Notes: generated from the letters alone by a model not told the origin. Shown: positions 53,307 to 63,998, numbered from the stretch's first letter. The stretch is DNA of 64,000 nt from an uncultured Alistipes sp. (GCA_944321945.1 CALUNE010000005.1:1-64000); one strand, 5' to 3'. Numbers and translations are program-made.

Positions 53307-53345
53307 GACCGCCATGACAGGCAATGTCGTGGCGGTCTGCCTTTT
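53307..53345 (+). terminator. hairpin between leader ORF and purE, possible attenuator
   Basis: GACCGCCATGAC (53307-53318) pairs with GTCGTGGCGGTC (53326-53337), twelve pairs with one G-U, and a 7-base loop. It is followed by TGCC and four T bases. The T run is short, so termination efficiency is uncertain; it may instead be a regulatory stem. Confidence 0.55.
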
Positions 53346-53377
53346 GATTCGGGACAAACTTGTAATTCGATAAGACA

Positions 53378-53848
53378 ATGAAAGTAGGCGTTATCATGGG
53401 TTCCGTGAGCGATTACGAGGTGATGGCCGATGCCGTCCGCATGCTCGAATCGTTCGGAGTGGAGTTCGAAAAACGGGTCGTCAGTGCCCACCGTACCCCC
53501 GATCTGCTGTGCGAATATGCCAAGACGGCCAAGTCGCGCGGTCTGGGTGTCATCATCGCAGGAGCCGGCGGTGCGGCCCACCTTCCGGGTATGGTCGCCG
53601 CCATGACCACGCTGCCTGTGGTGGGCGTGCCGGTCAAGTCGCGCGCGTTGAACGGCCTGGATTCGCTGCTGTCGATCGTACAGATGCCGGCGGGCGTTCC
53701 CGTGGCCACGACCGCCATCAACGGTGCCAAGAATGCCGCGCTGATCGCCGTGTCGATCCTGGCGCTGCAGGACGAGGCGCTGGCCGCCAAACTCGAGGCC
53801 TTCCGCGCCAAACAGACCGCCGATGTCCTGAAAGCCGAGCTCGACTGA
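53378..53848 (+). CDS. purE: 5-(carboxyamino)imidazole ribonucleotide mutase
   Basis: A 156-residue class I PurE. Signature segments are [10 protein letters not shown], the active-site SAHRTPD (about residues 41-47) and [11 protein letters not shown] (about 63-73). It converts N5-CAIR, made by PurK, to CAIR. The presence of purK next door confirms the two-enzyme bacterial route. It shares one base with the purK start. Confidence 0.95.
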   Translation: MKVGVIMGSVSDYEVMADAVRMLESFGVEFEKRVVSAHRTPDLLCEYAKTAKSRGLGVIIAGAGGAAHLPGMVAAMTTLPVVGVPVKSRALNGLDSLLSIVQMPAGVPVATTAINGAKNAALIAVSILALQDEALAAKLEAFRAKQTADVLKAELD

Positions 53849-54939
53849 TGAAGACCATCGGAATTATCGGAGGCGGCCAGCTGGGGCTGATGATCGCTGA
53901 ACAGGCCCATGTGCTGGGCGTACGGGCCGTGGCGCTCGATCCGGCGCCGGATGCACCGGCTTTCCGGGTCTGCGACGACCATATCGTGGCGGCCTACAAC
54001 GACGCCCGGGCGCTCGAACAATTGTGCCGCATGAGCGACGCCGTGACCTACGAGTTCGAAAACGTGCCGGGGGATATCCTCATCCCGCTGAGCGAGAAGT
54101 ACAACATCCCGCAGGGCTACAAACCCCTCTATGATTCGCAGGATCGTGTGCGCGAGAAGAGCAATGCCCGCGACCACGGGCTGCATACGCCGGGTTTCGT
54201 GGCCGTGGACGACGAGGCGTCGCTGCGGGCGGCGGTGGCCGAACTGGGGCTCCCGGCCGTGCTGAAGACCCGAACGCTGGGCTACGACGGCCACGGACAG
54301 ATGGTGCTCCGCAGCGAGGCCGATATCGAACGGGCACTGCCGCTGCTGACGGTGCCCTGCATCCTGGAGGAGTTCATCGCCTTCGATTCGGAGGCCAGCA
54401 TCGTCATGGTGGCCGACCGCAGCCGCGTGGTGAGTTTCCCCGTGGGGCGGAACATCCACCGCGACGGGATTCTCGATCTGTCGATCGTCCCGGCGGCGGC
54501 CGATCCCGAGGTGCTTGACCGCATGAAGACGCAGAGCGAACATTTCATGCGTGCGTGCGGCTATGAAGGGATTCTGGCCATCGAGTATTTCATCCGGGGA
54601 GGGGAGATCTTCTTCAACGAGATGGCGCCGCGTCCCCACAACTCGGGCCATTACACGATCGAGGGGTGCACGACCAACCAGTTCCGCGAACTGGTCCGCT
54701 ATCTGACGGGCGAGCCGTTGCAGGAGCCGCAGCTGGTGGCTCCGACCGTGATGAAGAACATCCTGGGTCAGGATCTCGAGGCAGCCCGGGAGGTGGAGCG
54801 GGAGCGTCGTCCGAATGTCTACGTCCACATCTACGGCAAGACCGAAAGCCGTCCGAAACGCAAGATGGGCCACATCACCTTTGTCGGCATGACGGGCGAT
54901 GAATATGAAAAAGAGTGGTCCGACCGTTTCGTAAAGTGA
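53848..54939 (+). CDS. purK: N5-carboxyaminoimidazole ribonucleotide synthase
   Basis: A 363-residue ATP-grasp enzyme from ATG 53848 (TGATG overlap with purE). N-terminal IGIIGGGQLGLMIAEQA, ATP-grasp strands VLKTRTLGYDGHGQ and CILEEFIAF, and the metal-binding stretch FFNEMAPRPHNSGHYTIEG are clear. It carboxylates AIR with bicarbonate and ATP. Confidence 0.95.
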   Translation: MKTIGIIGGGQLGLMIAEQAHVLGVRAVALDPAPDAPAFRVCDDHIVAAYNDARALEQLCRMSDAVTYEFENVPGDILIPLSEKYNIPQGYKPLYDSQDRVREKSNARDHGLHTPGFVAVDDEASLRAAVAELGLPAVLKTRTLGYDGHGQMVLRSEADIERALPLLTVPCILEEFIAFDSEASIVMVADRSRVVSFPVGRNIHRDGILDLSIVPAAADPEVLDRMKTQSEHFMRACGYEGILAIEYFIRGGEIFFNEMAPRPHNSGHYTIEGCTTNQFRELVRYLTGEPLQEPQLVAPTVMKNILGQDLEAAREVERERRPNVYVHIYGKTESRPKRKMGHITFVGMTGDEYEKEWSDRFVK

Positions 54940-54962
54940 AAAATCAAAGTATCAACATATAA

Positions 54963-57900
54963 ATGAACACGACCAACTATCGTATTTTCGTCGAGAAACT
55001 GCCGCGCTTCCGGGTAGAGGCGGAGAGTCTTCGACGTGAACTGAACACGAATCTCAACCTCTCGCTGCGCGAACTGCGCCTGCTGAACATCTACGACCTG
55101 TTCGGCTTCACGGAGGAGCTGCTCGAAAAGAGCCGTTACTCGGTCTTCGGAGAGGTGGTGACCGACGAGGTGAGCGACACGTGCGACCTCGAGGGGCGCA
55201 AGTACATCGCCGTGGAGTGCCTGCCCGGACAGTTCGACCAGCGGGCCGCATCGGCTGTCGACTGCGTGCGGCTGATCGATCCCGAGGCGCAGGTGAACAT
55301 CCGCTCGGCCAAGTTGCTGCTCTTCGACCCGAGTGTCACGGAGGAGGAGCTGGCCCGCATCCGCCACTATTACATCAATGCCGTCGAGTCGCGCGAAAAG
55401 GATCTCTCGGTGTTGAGCGACATGGAGCAGGCCGAAGTCAAACCCGTCCAGGTGCTGGAGGGTTTCCGGGAGATGACGGACGATGACCTTGAGCCCTACT
55501 GCCAGCGGATGGGTCTGGCAATGAATGCCGACGACCTGTACGAGGTAGTGAAGTACTTCCGCGCCGAGGGCCGCGATCCCTACGAGACGGAGCTGCGTAT
55601 CCTGGATACCTACTGGAGCGACCACTGCCGCCACACGACCTTCACGACCGAACTGGAGGGCATCACCGTCGAGGAGTCGTTCGTTCGGGGAGAGATCGAG
55701 GATTCGCTGGCGCTCTACCTGCGCATCCGCCGCGAGCTGGGGCGTGAGCACAAGAGCCTATGCCTGATGGACATCGCCACGATCGGGGCACGCTACCTGA
55801 AGAAGAAGGGGCTGCTCGACGATCTGGAGGTCTCGGAGGAGAACAACGCCTGCTCGATCTACGTCGATGTCGACGTCGACGGCAAGACCGAGAAGTGGCT
55901 GCTGCAGTTCAAGAACGAAACGCACAACCATCCGACCGAGATCGAACCCTTCGGCGGTGCATCGACCTGCCTGGGCGGTGCGATCCGCGACCCGCTGTCG
56001 GGCCGCAGCTACGTCTATCAGGCCATGCGCGTAACGGGCGCCGGGAATATCTACCTGCCCGTTTCGCAGACGATGGCCGGCAAACTGCCGCAGAGCGTCA
56101 TCTCGAAGAAGGCCGCCGCCGGCTATTCGAGCTACGGCAACCAGATCGGTCTGGCCACGACCCACGTGCGGGAGATCTACCACGACGACTACGTGGCCAA
56201 ACGTCTGGAGGTGGGCGCCGTGGTGGGTGCCGTGAAGGCCGGGAACGTGCGTCGCGAACGTCCGGCTCCGGGCGACCGGATCATCATGTTCGGCGGCCGT
56301 ACGGGCCGTGACGGCATCGGCGGTGCGACGGGCTCGTCGAAGGAGCACAACGCCAAGTCGCTCGAGACGTGCGGCAGCGAGGTGCAGAAGGGAAATGCCC
56401 CCGAGGAGCGCAAACTCGAACGGCTGTTCCGCCGTCCGGAGGTGACGCGCCTGATCAAGAAATCGAACGACTTCGGTGCAGGCGGCGTCAGCGTGGCGAT
56501 CGGCGAGCTGGCCGACGGCCTGGACATCTACCTGGACCGGGTGAAGACGAAATACAGCGGTCTGAACTCCACGGAGCTGGCCATCAGCGAGTCGCAGGAG
56601 CGCATGTCGGTGGTCGTCGAGGCGAAGGACATGGAGGAGTTCATGGGCTACTGCCGCGAGGAGAACATCGAGGCGGTGCATGTGGCCGACGTGACCGACA
56701 CGGGCCGCATGCGGATGTTCAACGGCGATCGCAAGGTCGTCGACCTGAGCCGTGAATTCATCGACAGCGCCGGCGCGAAGCACTATGCCGAGGCCAAGAT
56801 CGGTGCCGTCGAAAACCGCAATCCCTTCGAACGGAAGATCGAGGGGGCGACCGTAGCCGAACGCTTCGAAAACAATCTGAAGGACAACAACGTCGTCTCG
56901 CAGCGGGGTCTGATCGAGATGTTCGACTCGACGATCGGCCGCTCGACGGTGCTGATGCCCTTCGGCGGACGCACGCAGCGCAGCGAAACGCAGGTCTCGG
57001 TGCAGAAGCTCCCGACCGACGGATATACCGATACGGCCAGTGTGATGGCCTTCGGCTACAATCCCTTCGTGGCCAAGTGGAGCCCCTATCACGGGGCAGC
57101 ATACGCCGTGGTGGAGGCTGCGGCGAAGGTGGTGGCCGCCGGCGGCCGCTACGAACGGATGCGCTACTCGTATCAGGAGTATTTCGAGCGCATGACCAAG
57201 GATGCCGAATCGTGGGGCAAACCGCTCGGCGCACTGCTCGGTGCGCTGCGGATGCAGGTCGAACTGGGGCTGCCGTCGATCGGCGGCAAGGACTCGATGT
57301 CGGGAACGTTCCAGCACATCAACGTGCCGCCGATGCTGATGGCCTTCGGCATCACGACGGTCTCGGCACGGACCGTGATCTCGACCGACCTGAAGGGGGC
57401 CGGACACCGGCTCTATCTGGTGCGTCATACGCCGCGTGAGAACTGGATGCCCGATACGGAGCAGCTGAAGCGCAACTTTGCCTTCGTGAGCGACCGGATT
57501 GCCGAGGGCAAGATCCTCTCGGCATGGTCGGTGGGCTTCGGCGGTGTGGCCGAGGGCCTGGCGAAGATGGCCTTCGGAAACGGAATCGGCGTCGAGGTCC
57601 GCATGGAGGAGTCGAAACTCTACGACTACGCCTACGGCTCGATCCTGGTCGAGTGCGAGGGGACGCTGGAGTATCCCGAGGCCGAACTGGTGGGCTTCAC
57701 CGTGGCCGACGGAGCCGTGACGGTCGACGGGGTGCGCATGCCGCTCGAGGAGCTCTACCGCGCCAATACGGAGAAGTTCGCTGCGGTCTATCCCGACAAG
57801 GGACACAATACGGGCGGCGTGATGACGTCGGAACCGGCCGAACGCCGCTTCAGCTATCCGGGCGAGGCGGTCGAGCATCCGCGGGTCTTCATTCCGGTCT

Positions 57901-58676
57901 TCCCCGGCACGAACTGCGACTACGATACGGCCAAGGCCTTCCGGCGTGCCGGAGCCGAGGTGGAGATGGGGGTATTGTGCAACATCGCCGGCGATGACAT
58001 CCTGCGTTCCATCGCACGGATGAAGGAGCAGATCCGCCGGGCCCACATCTTCGTGCTGAGCGGCGGCTTCTCGTCGGGCGACGAACCGGACGGCAGCGCC
58101 AAGTTTATTGTCAACGTGTTGAACAACCGGGATATCATGACGGAGATCCATGCGCTGCTGGATCGCGGCGGCCTGATTCTGGGCATCTGCAACGGTTTCC
58201 AGGCGCTGGTGAAGTCGGGCCTGCTGCCCTACGGACGGCTGGGAATGGTGACCAAGGAGTCGCCGACGCTGTTCCGCAACGACATCAACCGCCACATCTC
58301 GCAGATCGTCACGACACGCGTGGCGTCGACCAACTCGCCGTGGCTGTCGTCGTTCCGCGTCGGGGATCTGCACTCGATTGCCGTCAGCCACGGCGAAGGC
58401 AAGTTCGTCGTCAGCGAACAGCTGGCCCGCGAACTGTTCGAGGCCGGGCAGGTGGCTTTCCAGTATGCCGATGCCGAAGGACACCCCACGGCCGAGGCGC
58501 CGTTCAACCCCAACGGTTCGTCGTATGCCATCGAGGGCCTGGTCTCGAAGGATGGTCAGATCCTCGGCAAGATGGGCCACACGGAGCGCTACGAGGAGAA
58601 CCTCTACAAGAACATTGCCGGCAACAAGCGGCAGTCGCTCTTCGAGAATGCCGTAGCCTATTTTCGTAAAAAATAA
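54963..58676 (+). CDS. purL: phosphoribosylformylglycinamidine synthase, single-chain large form
   Basis: A 1237-residue PurL. The N-terminal PurS-like domain (about 1-150) and linker are followed by the two AIRS-like synthetase halves (LDTYWSDHCRHTTF, then FKNETHNHPTEIEPFGGAST; second half near KLPTDGYTDTASVMAFGYNP). The C-terminal glutaminase (about 975-1237) has PGTNCDYDTAKAF and the Cys in GICNGFQALVKSG. It turns FGAR into FGAM using glutamine. The single-chain form removes the need for separate purS and purQ. Confidence 0.95.
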   Translation: MNTTNYRIFVEKLPRFRVEAESLRRELNTNLNLSLRELRLLNIYDLFGFTEELLEKSRYSVFGEVVTDEVSDTCDLEGRKYIAVECLPGQFDQRAASAVDCVRLIDPEAQVNIRSAKLLLFDPSVTEEELARIRHYYINAVESREKDLSVLSDMEQAEVKPVQVLEGFREMTDDDLEPYCQRMGLAMNADDLYEVVKYFRAEGRDPYETELRILDTYWSDHCRHTTFTTELEGITVEESFVRGEIEDSLALYLRIRRELGREHKSLCLMDIATIGARYLKKKGLLDDLEVSEENNACSIYVDVDVDGKTEKWLLQFKNETHNHPTEIEPFGGASTCLGGAIRDPLSGRSYVYQAMRVTGAGNIYLPVSQTMAGKLPQSVISKKAAAGYSSYGNQIGLATTHVREIYHDDYVAKRLEVGAVVGAVKAGNVRRERPAPGDRIIMFGGRTGRDGIGGATGSSKEHNAKSLETCGSEVQKGNAPEERKLERLFRRPEVTRLIKKSNDFGAGGVSVAIGELADGLDIYLDRVKTKYSGLNSTELAISESQERMSVVVEAKDMEEFMGYCREENIEAVHVADVTDTGRMRMFNGDRKVVDLSREFIDSAGAKHYAEAKIGAVENRNPFERKIEGATVAERFENNLKDNNVVSQRGLIEMFDSTIGRSTVLMPFGGRTQRSETQVSVQKLPTDGYTDTASVMAFGYNPFVAKWSPYHGAAYAVVEAAAKVVAAGGRYERMRYSYQEYFERMTKDAESWGKPLGALLGALRMQVELGLPSIGGKDSMSGTFQHINVPPMLMAFGITTVSARTVISTDLKGAGHRLYLVRHTPRENWMPDTEQLKRNFAFVSDRIAEGKILSAWSVGFGGVAEGLAKMAFGNGIGVEVRMEESKLYDYAYGSILVECEGTLEYPEAELVGFTVADGAVTVDGVRMPLEELYRANTEKFAAVYPDKGHNTGGVMTSEPAERRFSYPGEAVEHPRVFIPVFPGTNCDYDTAKAFRRAGAEVEMGVLCNIAGDDILRSIARMKEQIRRAHIFVLSGGFSSGDEPDGSAKFIVNVLNNRDIMTEIHALLDRGGLILGICNGFQALVKSGLLPYGRLGMVTKESPTLFRNDINRHISQIVTTRVASTNSPWLSSFRVGDLHSIAVSHGEGKFVVSEQLARELFEAGQVAFQYADAEGHPTAEAPFNPNGSSYAIEGLVSKDGQILGKMGHTERYEENLYKNIAGNKRQSLFENAVAYFRKK

Positions 58677-58698
58677 ACAAGCATAACCGCCAGAATCG

Positions 58699-59415
58699 AT
58701 GAAACAACTCGAAATGCTCTACGAGGGCAAGGCCAAACAGATATTCCGCACGGATGATCCCGAGAAGATCATCATCCACTACAAGGATACCGCCACGGCA
58801 TTCAACAACATCAAGAAGGCGACGATCGAGAAGAAGGGCGTGTTGAACAATGCCATCTCGTCGATCATCTACCGCGAGTTGGAGAAGGCCGGGGTGAAGA
58901 CCCACTTCATTGAGAAGCTCAACGACCGCGACCAGCTGTGCCGCCGGGTGTCGATCATTCCGCTGGAGGTGATCGTGCGCAACGTCATCGCCGGCTCGAT
59001 GGCCCATCGTCTGGGCCTCGAGGAGGGGATCGAACCCAAGAATACGATCTATGACCTCTGCTACAAGCGCGAGGAGTTGGGCGATCCGCTCATCAACGAC
59101 CATCATGCCGTGGCACTGGGACTGGTGAGCTACGAGGATCTGGCGCAGATCTACCGCATGACGGCCCGCATCAACGAGATCCTCAAGGCCCTGTTCGCGC
59201 GGATCAACATCCGGCTGGTGGACTTCAAGATCGAATTCGGACGTACGTCGGACGGTGAGATCGTGCTGGCCGACGAGATCTCGCCCGATACGAGCCGGCT
59301 GTGGGACATGACCACCCGCGAACGGCTCGACAAGGACCGTTTCCGTCGCGACCTGGGGCGCGTGCGCGAGTCGTATGAGGAGATTCTGGAGCGTTTGAAA
59401 AAAATTACCGAATAA
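58699..59415 (+). CDS. purC: SAICAR synthetase
   Basis: A 238-residue protein of normal length. ATP-site N-terminus [11 protein letters not shown], the conserved [16 protein letters not shown], and the C-terminal [16 protein letters not shown] are all present. It couples CAIR with aspartate. It starts 22 bases after purL. Confidence 0.95.
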   Translation: MKQLEMLYEGKAKQIFRTDDPEKIIIHYKDTATAFNNIKKATIEKKGVLNNAISSIIYRELEKAGVKTHFIEKLNDRDQLCRRVSIIPLEVIVRNVIAGSMAHRLGLEEGIEPKNTIYDLCYKREELGDPLINDHHAVALGLVSYEDLAQIYRMTARINEILKALFARINIRLVDFKIEFGRTSDGEIVLADEISPDTSRLWDMTTRERLDKDRFRRDLGRVRESYEEILERLKKITE

Positions 59416-59418
59416 GAA

Positions 59419-60834
59419 ATGGAGGAGATGATTCGAGATCGCGAGTTGCACGAGGAGTGCGGTGTGTTCGGCATCTACGGAGTTCCGGAGGCCGCCTCGC
59501 TCACCTATTACGGCCTGCATGCGCTGCAACATCGCGGACAGGAGGGTGCCGGTATCGTTTCGGTGGATGACAAGGGACAGTTCCGCCGCATCAAGGGGTG
59601 CGGACTGGTGACCGAGGTCTTCAACGAGGAGAAACTCGCGACGCTCAAGGGGTCGATGGCCATCGGCCACGTACGTTACACGACGGCCGGGGGCGGCGGT
59701 CTGGAGAATATCCAGCCGTTCCTCTTCCGCCACAATACGGGCGATTTCGCCATGGCCCACAACGGCAATATCGTCAACTCGGAGTTGCTGCGCACCTATC
59801 TGGAAAACCGGGGCAGCCTGTTCCAGTCGACCTCCGACAGCGAGATCCTGGCCCACCTGATCAAGAAGGAGACGCGTTATCACGACCGTCCGCGCATCTA
59901 TTCGATCATCGATGCGCTGAACATGCTCGAAGGGGCCTTCGCCTTCCTGATCATGACGGCCAACCGCATCTATGCCTGCCGCGACAAGTACGGACTGCGA
60001 CCGCTGTCGATCGGACGGCTGGGCGAGGGCTGGGTCGTTTCGAGCGAGACGTGTGCGCTGGATGTGCTGGGCGCGGAGTTCGTGCGCGACGTGGAGCCGG
60101 GCGAGATCGTCACCATCGATCAGAAGGGGCTGCGCAGCAGCGACTACTCGAAGTACAAGCGTCACGAGATGTGCTCGATGGAGTATATCTATTTCGCCCG
60201 TCCGGACAGCGACATCGAGGGTTGCAACGTCCACGCCTACCGCAAGGAGTCGGGACGGCTGCTCTATCGGGAGGCTCCGGCCGAGGCCGACATCGTGGTC
60301 GGCGTTCCGGATTCGAGCCTCAGCGCCGCGATGGGTTACTCGGAGGCGAGCGGTCTGCCCTACGAAATGGGCCTGATCAAGAACAAATACATCGGTCGCA
60401 CGTTCATCCAGCCGACGCAGGAGCTGCGCGAGAAGGGTGTGCGGATGAAATTGTCGGCCGTGCGGTCGATCGTGCGGGGTAAGCGCGTGGTGCTGGTCGA
60501 CGACTCGATCGTGCGCGGTACGACCTCGCGGCGTATCGTGGCGATGCTCAAGGAGGCCGGAGCGCTGGAGGTGCATGTGCGCATCGCCAGCCCTCCGATG
60601 ATCGGACCGTGCTTCTACGGCGTCGACACGTCGACCTACGACGAGCTGATCTCGGCCCGCAAGGATGTCGAAGGGGTTCGTCGCGAGATCGGGGCCGATT
60701 CGCTGGCCTTCCTCTCGCCCGAATCGCTCTACCGGGCCGGCAACCGCAAGGAGCTCTGCATGGCCTGCTTTACGGGCCATTACCCCACGGCGCTGTATCA
60801 GTCGATGGAGGATGCCAACAAGGACAACAAATAA
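59419..60834 (+). CDS. purF: amidophosphoribosyltransferase
   Basis: A 471-residue protein. The N-terminal nucleophile Cys14 (EECGVFGIYG) would be exposed by removal of a 13-residue propeptide. The class II glutaminase (about 14-240, AHNGNIVNS) is followed by a PRTase with PRPP motif VVLVDDSIVRGTTSRR. Late Cys residues (CFYG, CMACFTG) suggest an iron-sulfur cluster type like that of Bacillus. It makes phosphoribosylamine, the first committed step of purine synthesis. Confidence 0.95.
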   Translation: MEEMIRDRELHEECGVFGIYGVPEAASLTYYGLHALQHRGQEGAGIVSVDDKGQFRRIKGCGLVTEVFNEEKLATLKGSMAIGHVRYTTAGGGGLENIQPFLFRHNTGDFAMAHNGNIVNSELLRTYLENRGSLFQSTSDSEILAHLIKKETRYHDRPRIYSIIDALNMLEGAFAFLIMTANRIYACRDKYGLRPLSIGRLGEGWVVSSETCALDVLGAEFVRDVEPGEIVTIDQKGLRSSDYSKYKRHEMCSMEYIYFARPDSDIEGCNVHAYRKESGRLLYREAPAEADIVVGVPDSSLSAAMGYSEASGLPYEMGLIKNKYIGRTFIQPTQELREKGVRMKLSAVRSIVRGKRVVLVDDSIVRGTTSRRIVAMLKEAGALEVHVRIASPPMIGPCFYGVDTSTYDELISARKDVEGVRREIGADSLAFLSPESLYRAGNRKELCMACFTGHYPTALYQSMEDANKDNK

Positions 60835-60861
60835 GTAAAACCCATAAAACCATAAACAACG

Positions 60862-61887
60862 ATGGCTCAAAGTTATGAAAAGGCCGGTGTGAATCTCGAG
60901 GCCGGTTACGAAGTGGTGCGACGCATCAAGAAACACGTGGCTTCGACGGCCCGCACGGGTGTGATGGGCAATATCGGCGCCTTTGGCGGCATGTTCGACC
61001 TGGCGGCGCTGCACGTTCAGGAGCCGGTGCTGGTGAGCGGTACGGACGGCGTGGGCACGAAGCTCAAGCTGGCCTTCCAGATGGACAAACACGATACGAT
61101 CGGCATCGATGCCGTGGCGATGTGCGTCAACGACGTGCTGGCCCAGGGCGCCGAGCCGCTGCTGTTCCTCGACTACGTGGCCGTGGGTCACAACGAACCC
61201 CAGAAGATCGAAGCCATCGTGGCCGGCGTGGCCGACGGCTGCCGTCAGGCGGGCTGTGCGCTGGTGGGTGGCGAGACGGCCGAGATGCCGGGCATGTATG
61301 CCGACGGCGAATACGATATCGCCGGCTTCACGGTGGGTGTGGTCGAGAAGTCGAAACTGATCGACGGTTCGAAGGTCCGCACGGGCGACGTGCTGGTGGG
61401 CGTGGCCTCGAGCGGCGTCCACTCGAACGGCTTCAGTCTGGTACGCAAGATTCTGGCGGACAACTACCTGGATCTGCACAAGTGCTATCCCGAACTGTCG
61501 AACAAACTGCTGGGCGAAGTGCTGCTCACGCCGACGAAGATCTACGTCAAGCAGGTTCTGGAGGTGATCCGTCAGTGCGACGTCCACGGAATCAGCCACA
61601 TCACGGGCGGCGGTTTCGACGAGAATATCCCGCGCATCCTGCACGAAGGCCAGGGGCTGGAGATCGACGAGGGCACGTGGGAGATTCTGCCGGTGTTCCG
61701 CTTCCTGGAGAAGTACGGGAAGGTGGCCCACCGCGAGATGTTCAACATCTTCAACATGGGTATCGGCATGGTCATCGCACTGGATCGCTCGGAGGCGCAG
61801 AAGGCCATCGACATCCTCACCGAGCAGGGCGAACGGGCTTCGGTCATCGGTCGGGTCACCGACTCGGGCAAGGTCGTTATCCGTTAG
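60862..61887 (+). CDS. purM: phosphoribosylformylglycinamidine cyclo-ligase (AIR synthetase)
   Basis: A 341-residue AIRS enzyme. Conserved parts are the Gly-rich [15 protein letters not shown] (about residues 57-71), [14 protein letters not shown] (about 134-147), [17 protein letters not shown] and [15 protein letters not shown]. It closes the imidazole ring to give AIR, the substrate of PurK. Confidence 0.95.
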   Translation: MAQSYEKAGVNLEAGYEVVRRIKKHVASTARTGVMGNIGAFGGMFDLAALHVQEPVLVSGTDGVGTKLKLAFQMDKHDTIGIDAVAMCVNDVLAQGAEPLLFLDYVAVGHNEPQKIEAIVAGVADGCRQAGCALVGGETAEMPGMYADGEYDIAGFTVGVVEKSKLIDGSKVRTGDVLVGVASSGVHSNGFSLVRKILADNYLDLHKCYPELSNKLLGEVLLTPTKIYVKQVLEVIRQCDVHGISHITGGGFDENIPRILHEGQGLEIDEGTWEILPVFRFLEKYGKVAHREMFNIFNMGIGMVIALDRSEAQKAIDILTEQGERASVIGRVTDSGKVVIR

Positions 61888-61891
61888 GGCC

Positions 61892-62464
61892 ATGCATCGC
61901 CTTGCAGTCTTTGCCAGCGGCAACGGGACGAATTTCGAGGCCATCGTGACGGCCTGCGAGCGGGGCGAACTGCCCGCCGAGGTGGTGTTGATGGTCTGCG
62001 ACAAGCCCGGAGCCCGGGTCGTCGAACGGGCCGCACGCCATGGCGTGGAGGCGTTCGTCTTCGCGCCGAAGGAGTACGCCTCGAAGGCCGACTACGAACG
62101 CGAGATCGTCGCGCGGATGGATGCCGCCGGGGTCGAACTGGTCTGTCTGGCCGGTTACATGCGCATCGTGGGCGACGTGCTACTGGGGGCCTATGCCGGG
62201 CGGATCATCAACATCCATCCGTCGCTGCTGCCCTCGTTCCGCGGGGCGCACGCCATCGAACAGGCGCTGGAGTACGGCGTGAAGGTCTACGGCGTGACGA
62301 TTCACTACGTCGACGCCGAACTCGACGGCGGACGTATCATCGCCCAGCGGGCCTTCCCCTACGAGGGGCACGACATCGAGGAGCTGGAGCCGATGATCCA
62401 TGCGGTGGAGTATCCGCTTTATATCGAAACGATTGGAAAATTATTGAACGCAAAAAAAGAATAG
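61892..62464 (+). CDS. purN: GAR formyltransferase, 10-formyl-THF dependent
   Basis: A 190-residue PurN, beginning VFASGNGTNFEAIV. The catalytic triad region is INIHPSLLPSFRG with Asn/His, and a later Asp in YVDAELDGG; LAGYMRIV lines the folate pocket. It is 4 bases from purM and 4 bases from purH. Confidence 0.95.
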   Translation: MHRLAVFASGNGTNFEAIVTACERGELPAEVVLMVCDKPGARVVERAARHGVEAFVFAPKEYASKADYEREIVARMDAAGVELVCLAGYMRIVGDVLLGAYAGRIINIHPSLLPSFRGAHAIEQALEYGVKVYGVTIHYVDAELDGGRIIAQRAFPYEGHDIEELEPMIHAVEYPLYIETIGKLLNAKKE

Positions 62465-62468
62465 GAAT

Positions 62469-63998
62469 ATGCGAGCATTGATCAGTGTAAGTGACAAGAC
62501 GGGTGTGGTGGAGTTCGCCAAGGGGCTCCGTGCACTCGGTTGGGAGGTGATCGCCACGGGCGGCACGATGAAGCTGCTGCGCGAAAGCGGCGTGGAGGTC
62601 ATCAACATCAGCGACGTGACGGGCTTCCCGGAGATCTGCGACGGCCGCGTGAAGACGCTTCACCCGAAGGTACACGGCGGACTGCTGGCCCGTCGCGACA
62701 ACCCCGAGCACCTGAAGGCGCTGAAGGAGAACGGTATCGAATTCATCGACCTGGTCTGCGTGAACCTCTACCCGTTCCGCCAGACGATCTCGAAACCCGA
62801 CGTACGGATGGAGGATGCCATCGAGAATATCGACATCGGCGGACCGTCGATGCTGCGTTCGGCCGCCAAGAACTGGGCCGACGTGACGGTGGTGTGCGAT
62901 CCGGCCGATTATGAACAGATCCTCGGGGAGATCCGCGCCACGGGCAATACCGAGCGGACGACGCGTCTGAAACTCTCGGCCAAGGCCTATACCCACACGG
63001 CCGAGTACGACGCCATGATCGCCACCTACATGCGCAAGCAGGCCGGCCTGAACGAAAAACTCTTCCTGGAGTTCGATTTGGTGCAGTCGCTGCGTTACGG
63101 CGAGAACCCGCACCAGGGTGCAAAGTTCTACCGCGAGGAGCATGAGGTGCCCTATTCGCTGGCCTTCGCCCGTCAGCTGCACGGTAAGGAGCTGTCGTAC
63201 AACAACATCCAGGATGCCAATGCCGCGCTGTGCATCGTGCGCGAATTCGACCGTCCGTTCTGCGTGGGTCTGAAGCACATGAATCCCTGCGGCGCGGCCG
63301 TGGGCAAGGATGTGGTCGAGGCCTGGACGAAGGCCTACGAGGCCGACAAGGTGTCGATCTTCGGCGGTATCGTCGCCACGAACTGCACCGTAACGCGCGA
63401 GGCGGCCGAACTGATGAAGCCTATCTTCCTGGAGATCATCATGGCCCCGAAGTTCGACGAGGGGGCCCTCGAGGTGCTCTGCACGAAGAAGAACCTCCGT
63501 CTGCTGGAGGTCAACATGGAGAAGGGCGCCGTGGATCAGAAACAGTACGTGAGCGTCAACGGCGGCCTGCTGGTGCAGGATCTCGACGTGACGACCAAAC
63601 CGGTGACGGCCGACATGTGCGTGACGAAGGTGAAACCCGCTCCGGAGCAGATGGACGACCTGAACTTCGGCTGGCATATCGTCAAGCATGTGAAGTCGAA
63701 CGCCATCGTGGCTGTGAAGGACGGCCGCACGCTGGGCGTGGGTGCCGGTCAGATGAACCGTATCGGCTCGGCCGAACTGGCGCTGAAGCAGGCCCGTGCC
63801 GCCGGTGTGACGGAGGGTATCGTACTGGCTTCGGACGGCTTCTTCCCGTTCGACGACTGCGTGACGATGGCGGCCGAATACGGCGTGACGGCCATCGTGC
63901 AGCCCGGCGGATCGGTGCGTGACGGCGAATCGATCAGCAAGGCCGACGAGAAGGGGATCGCCATGGTCTTCACCGGCGAACGCCACTTCAAACACTGA
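62469..63998 (+). CDS. purH: bifunctional AICAR formyltransferase/IMP cyclohydrolase
   Basis: A complete 509-residue PurH ending two bases before the window edge. The IMP cyclohydrolase domain (about 1-190: ALISVSDKTGVVEFAKGLRA, ATGGT, CDGRVKTLHPKVHGG) is followed by the AICAR formyltransferase domain with the catalytic Lys-His (VGLKHMNPCGAA, about residues 263-274). It performs the last two steps to IMP. It is the last pur gene visible; purD and purB, also needed, are not in the window. Confidence 0.95.
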   Translation: MRALISVSDKTGVVEFAKGLRALGWEVIATGGTMKLLRESGVEVINISDVTGFPEICDGRVKTLHPKVHGGLLARRDNPEHLKALKENGIEFIDLVCVNLYPFRQTISKPDVRMEDAIENIDIGGPSMLRSAAKNWADVTVVCDPADYEQILGEIRATGNTERTTRLKLSAKAYTHTAEYDAMIATYMRKQAGLNEKLFLEFDLVQSLRYGENPHQGAKFYREEHEVPYSLAFARQLHGKELSYNNIQDANAALCIVREFDRPFCVGLKHMNPCGAAVGKDVVEAWTKAYEADKVSIFGGIVATNCTVTREAAELMKPIFLEIIMAPKFDEGALEVLCTKKNLRLLEVNMEKGAVDQKQYVSVNGGLLVQDLDVTTKPVTADMCVTKVKPAPEQMDDLNFGWHIVKHVKSNAIVAVKDGRTLGVGAGQMNRIGSAELALKQARAAGVTEGIVLASDGFFPFDDCVTMAAEYGVTAIVQPGGSVRDGESISKADEKGIAMVFTGERHFKH

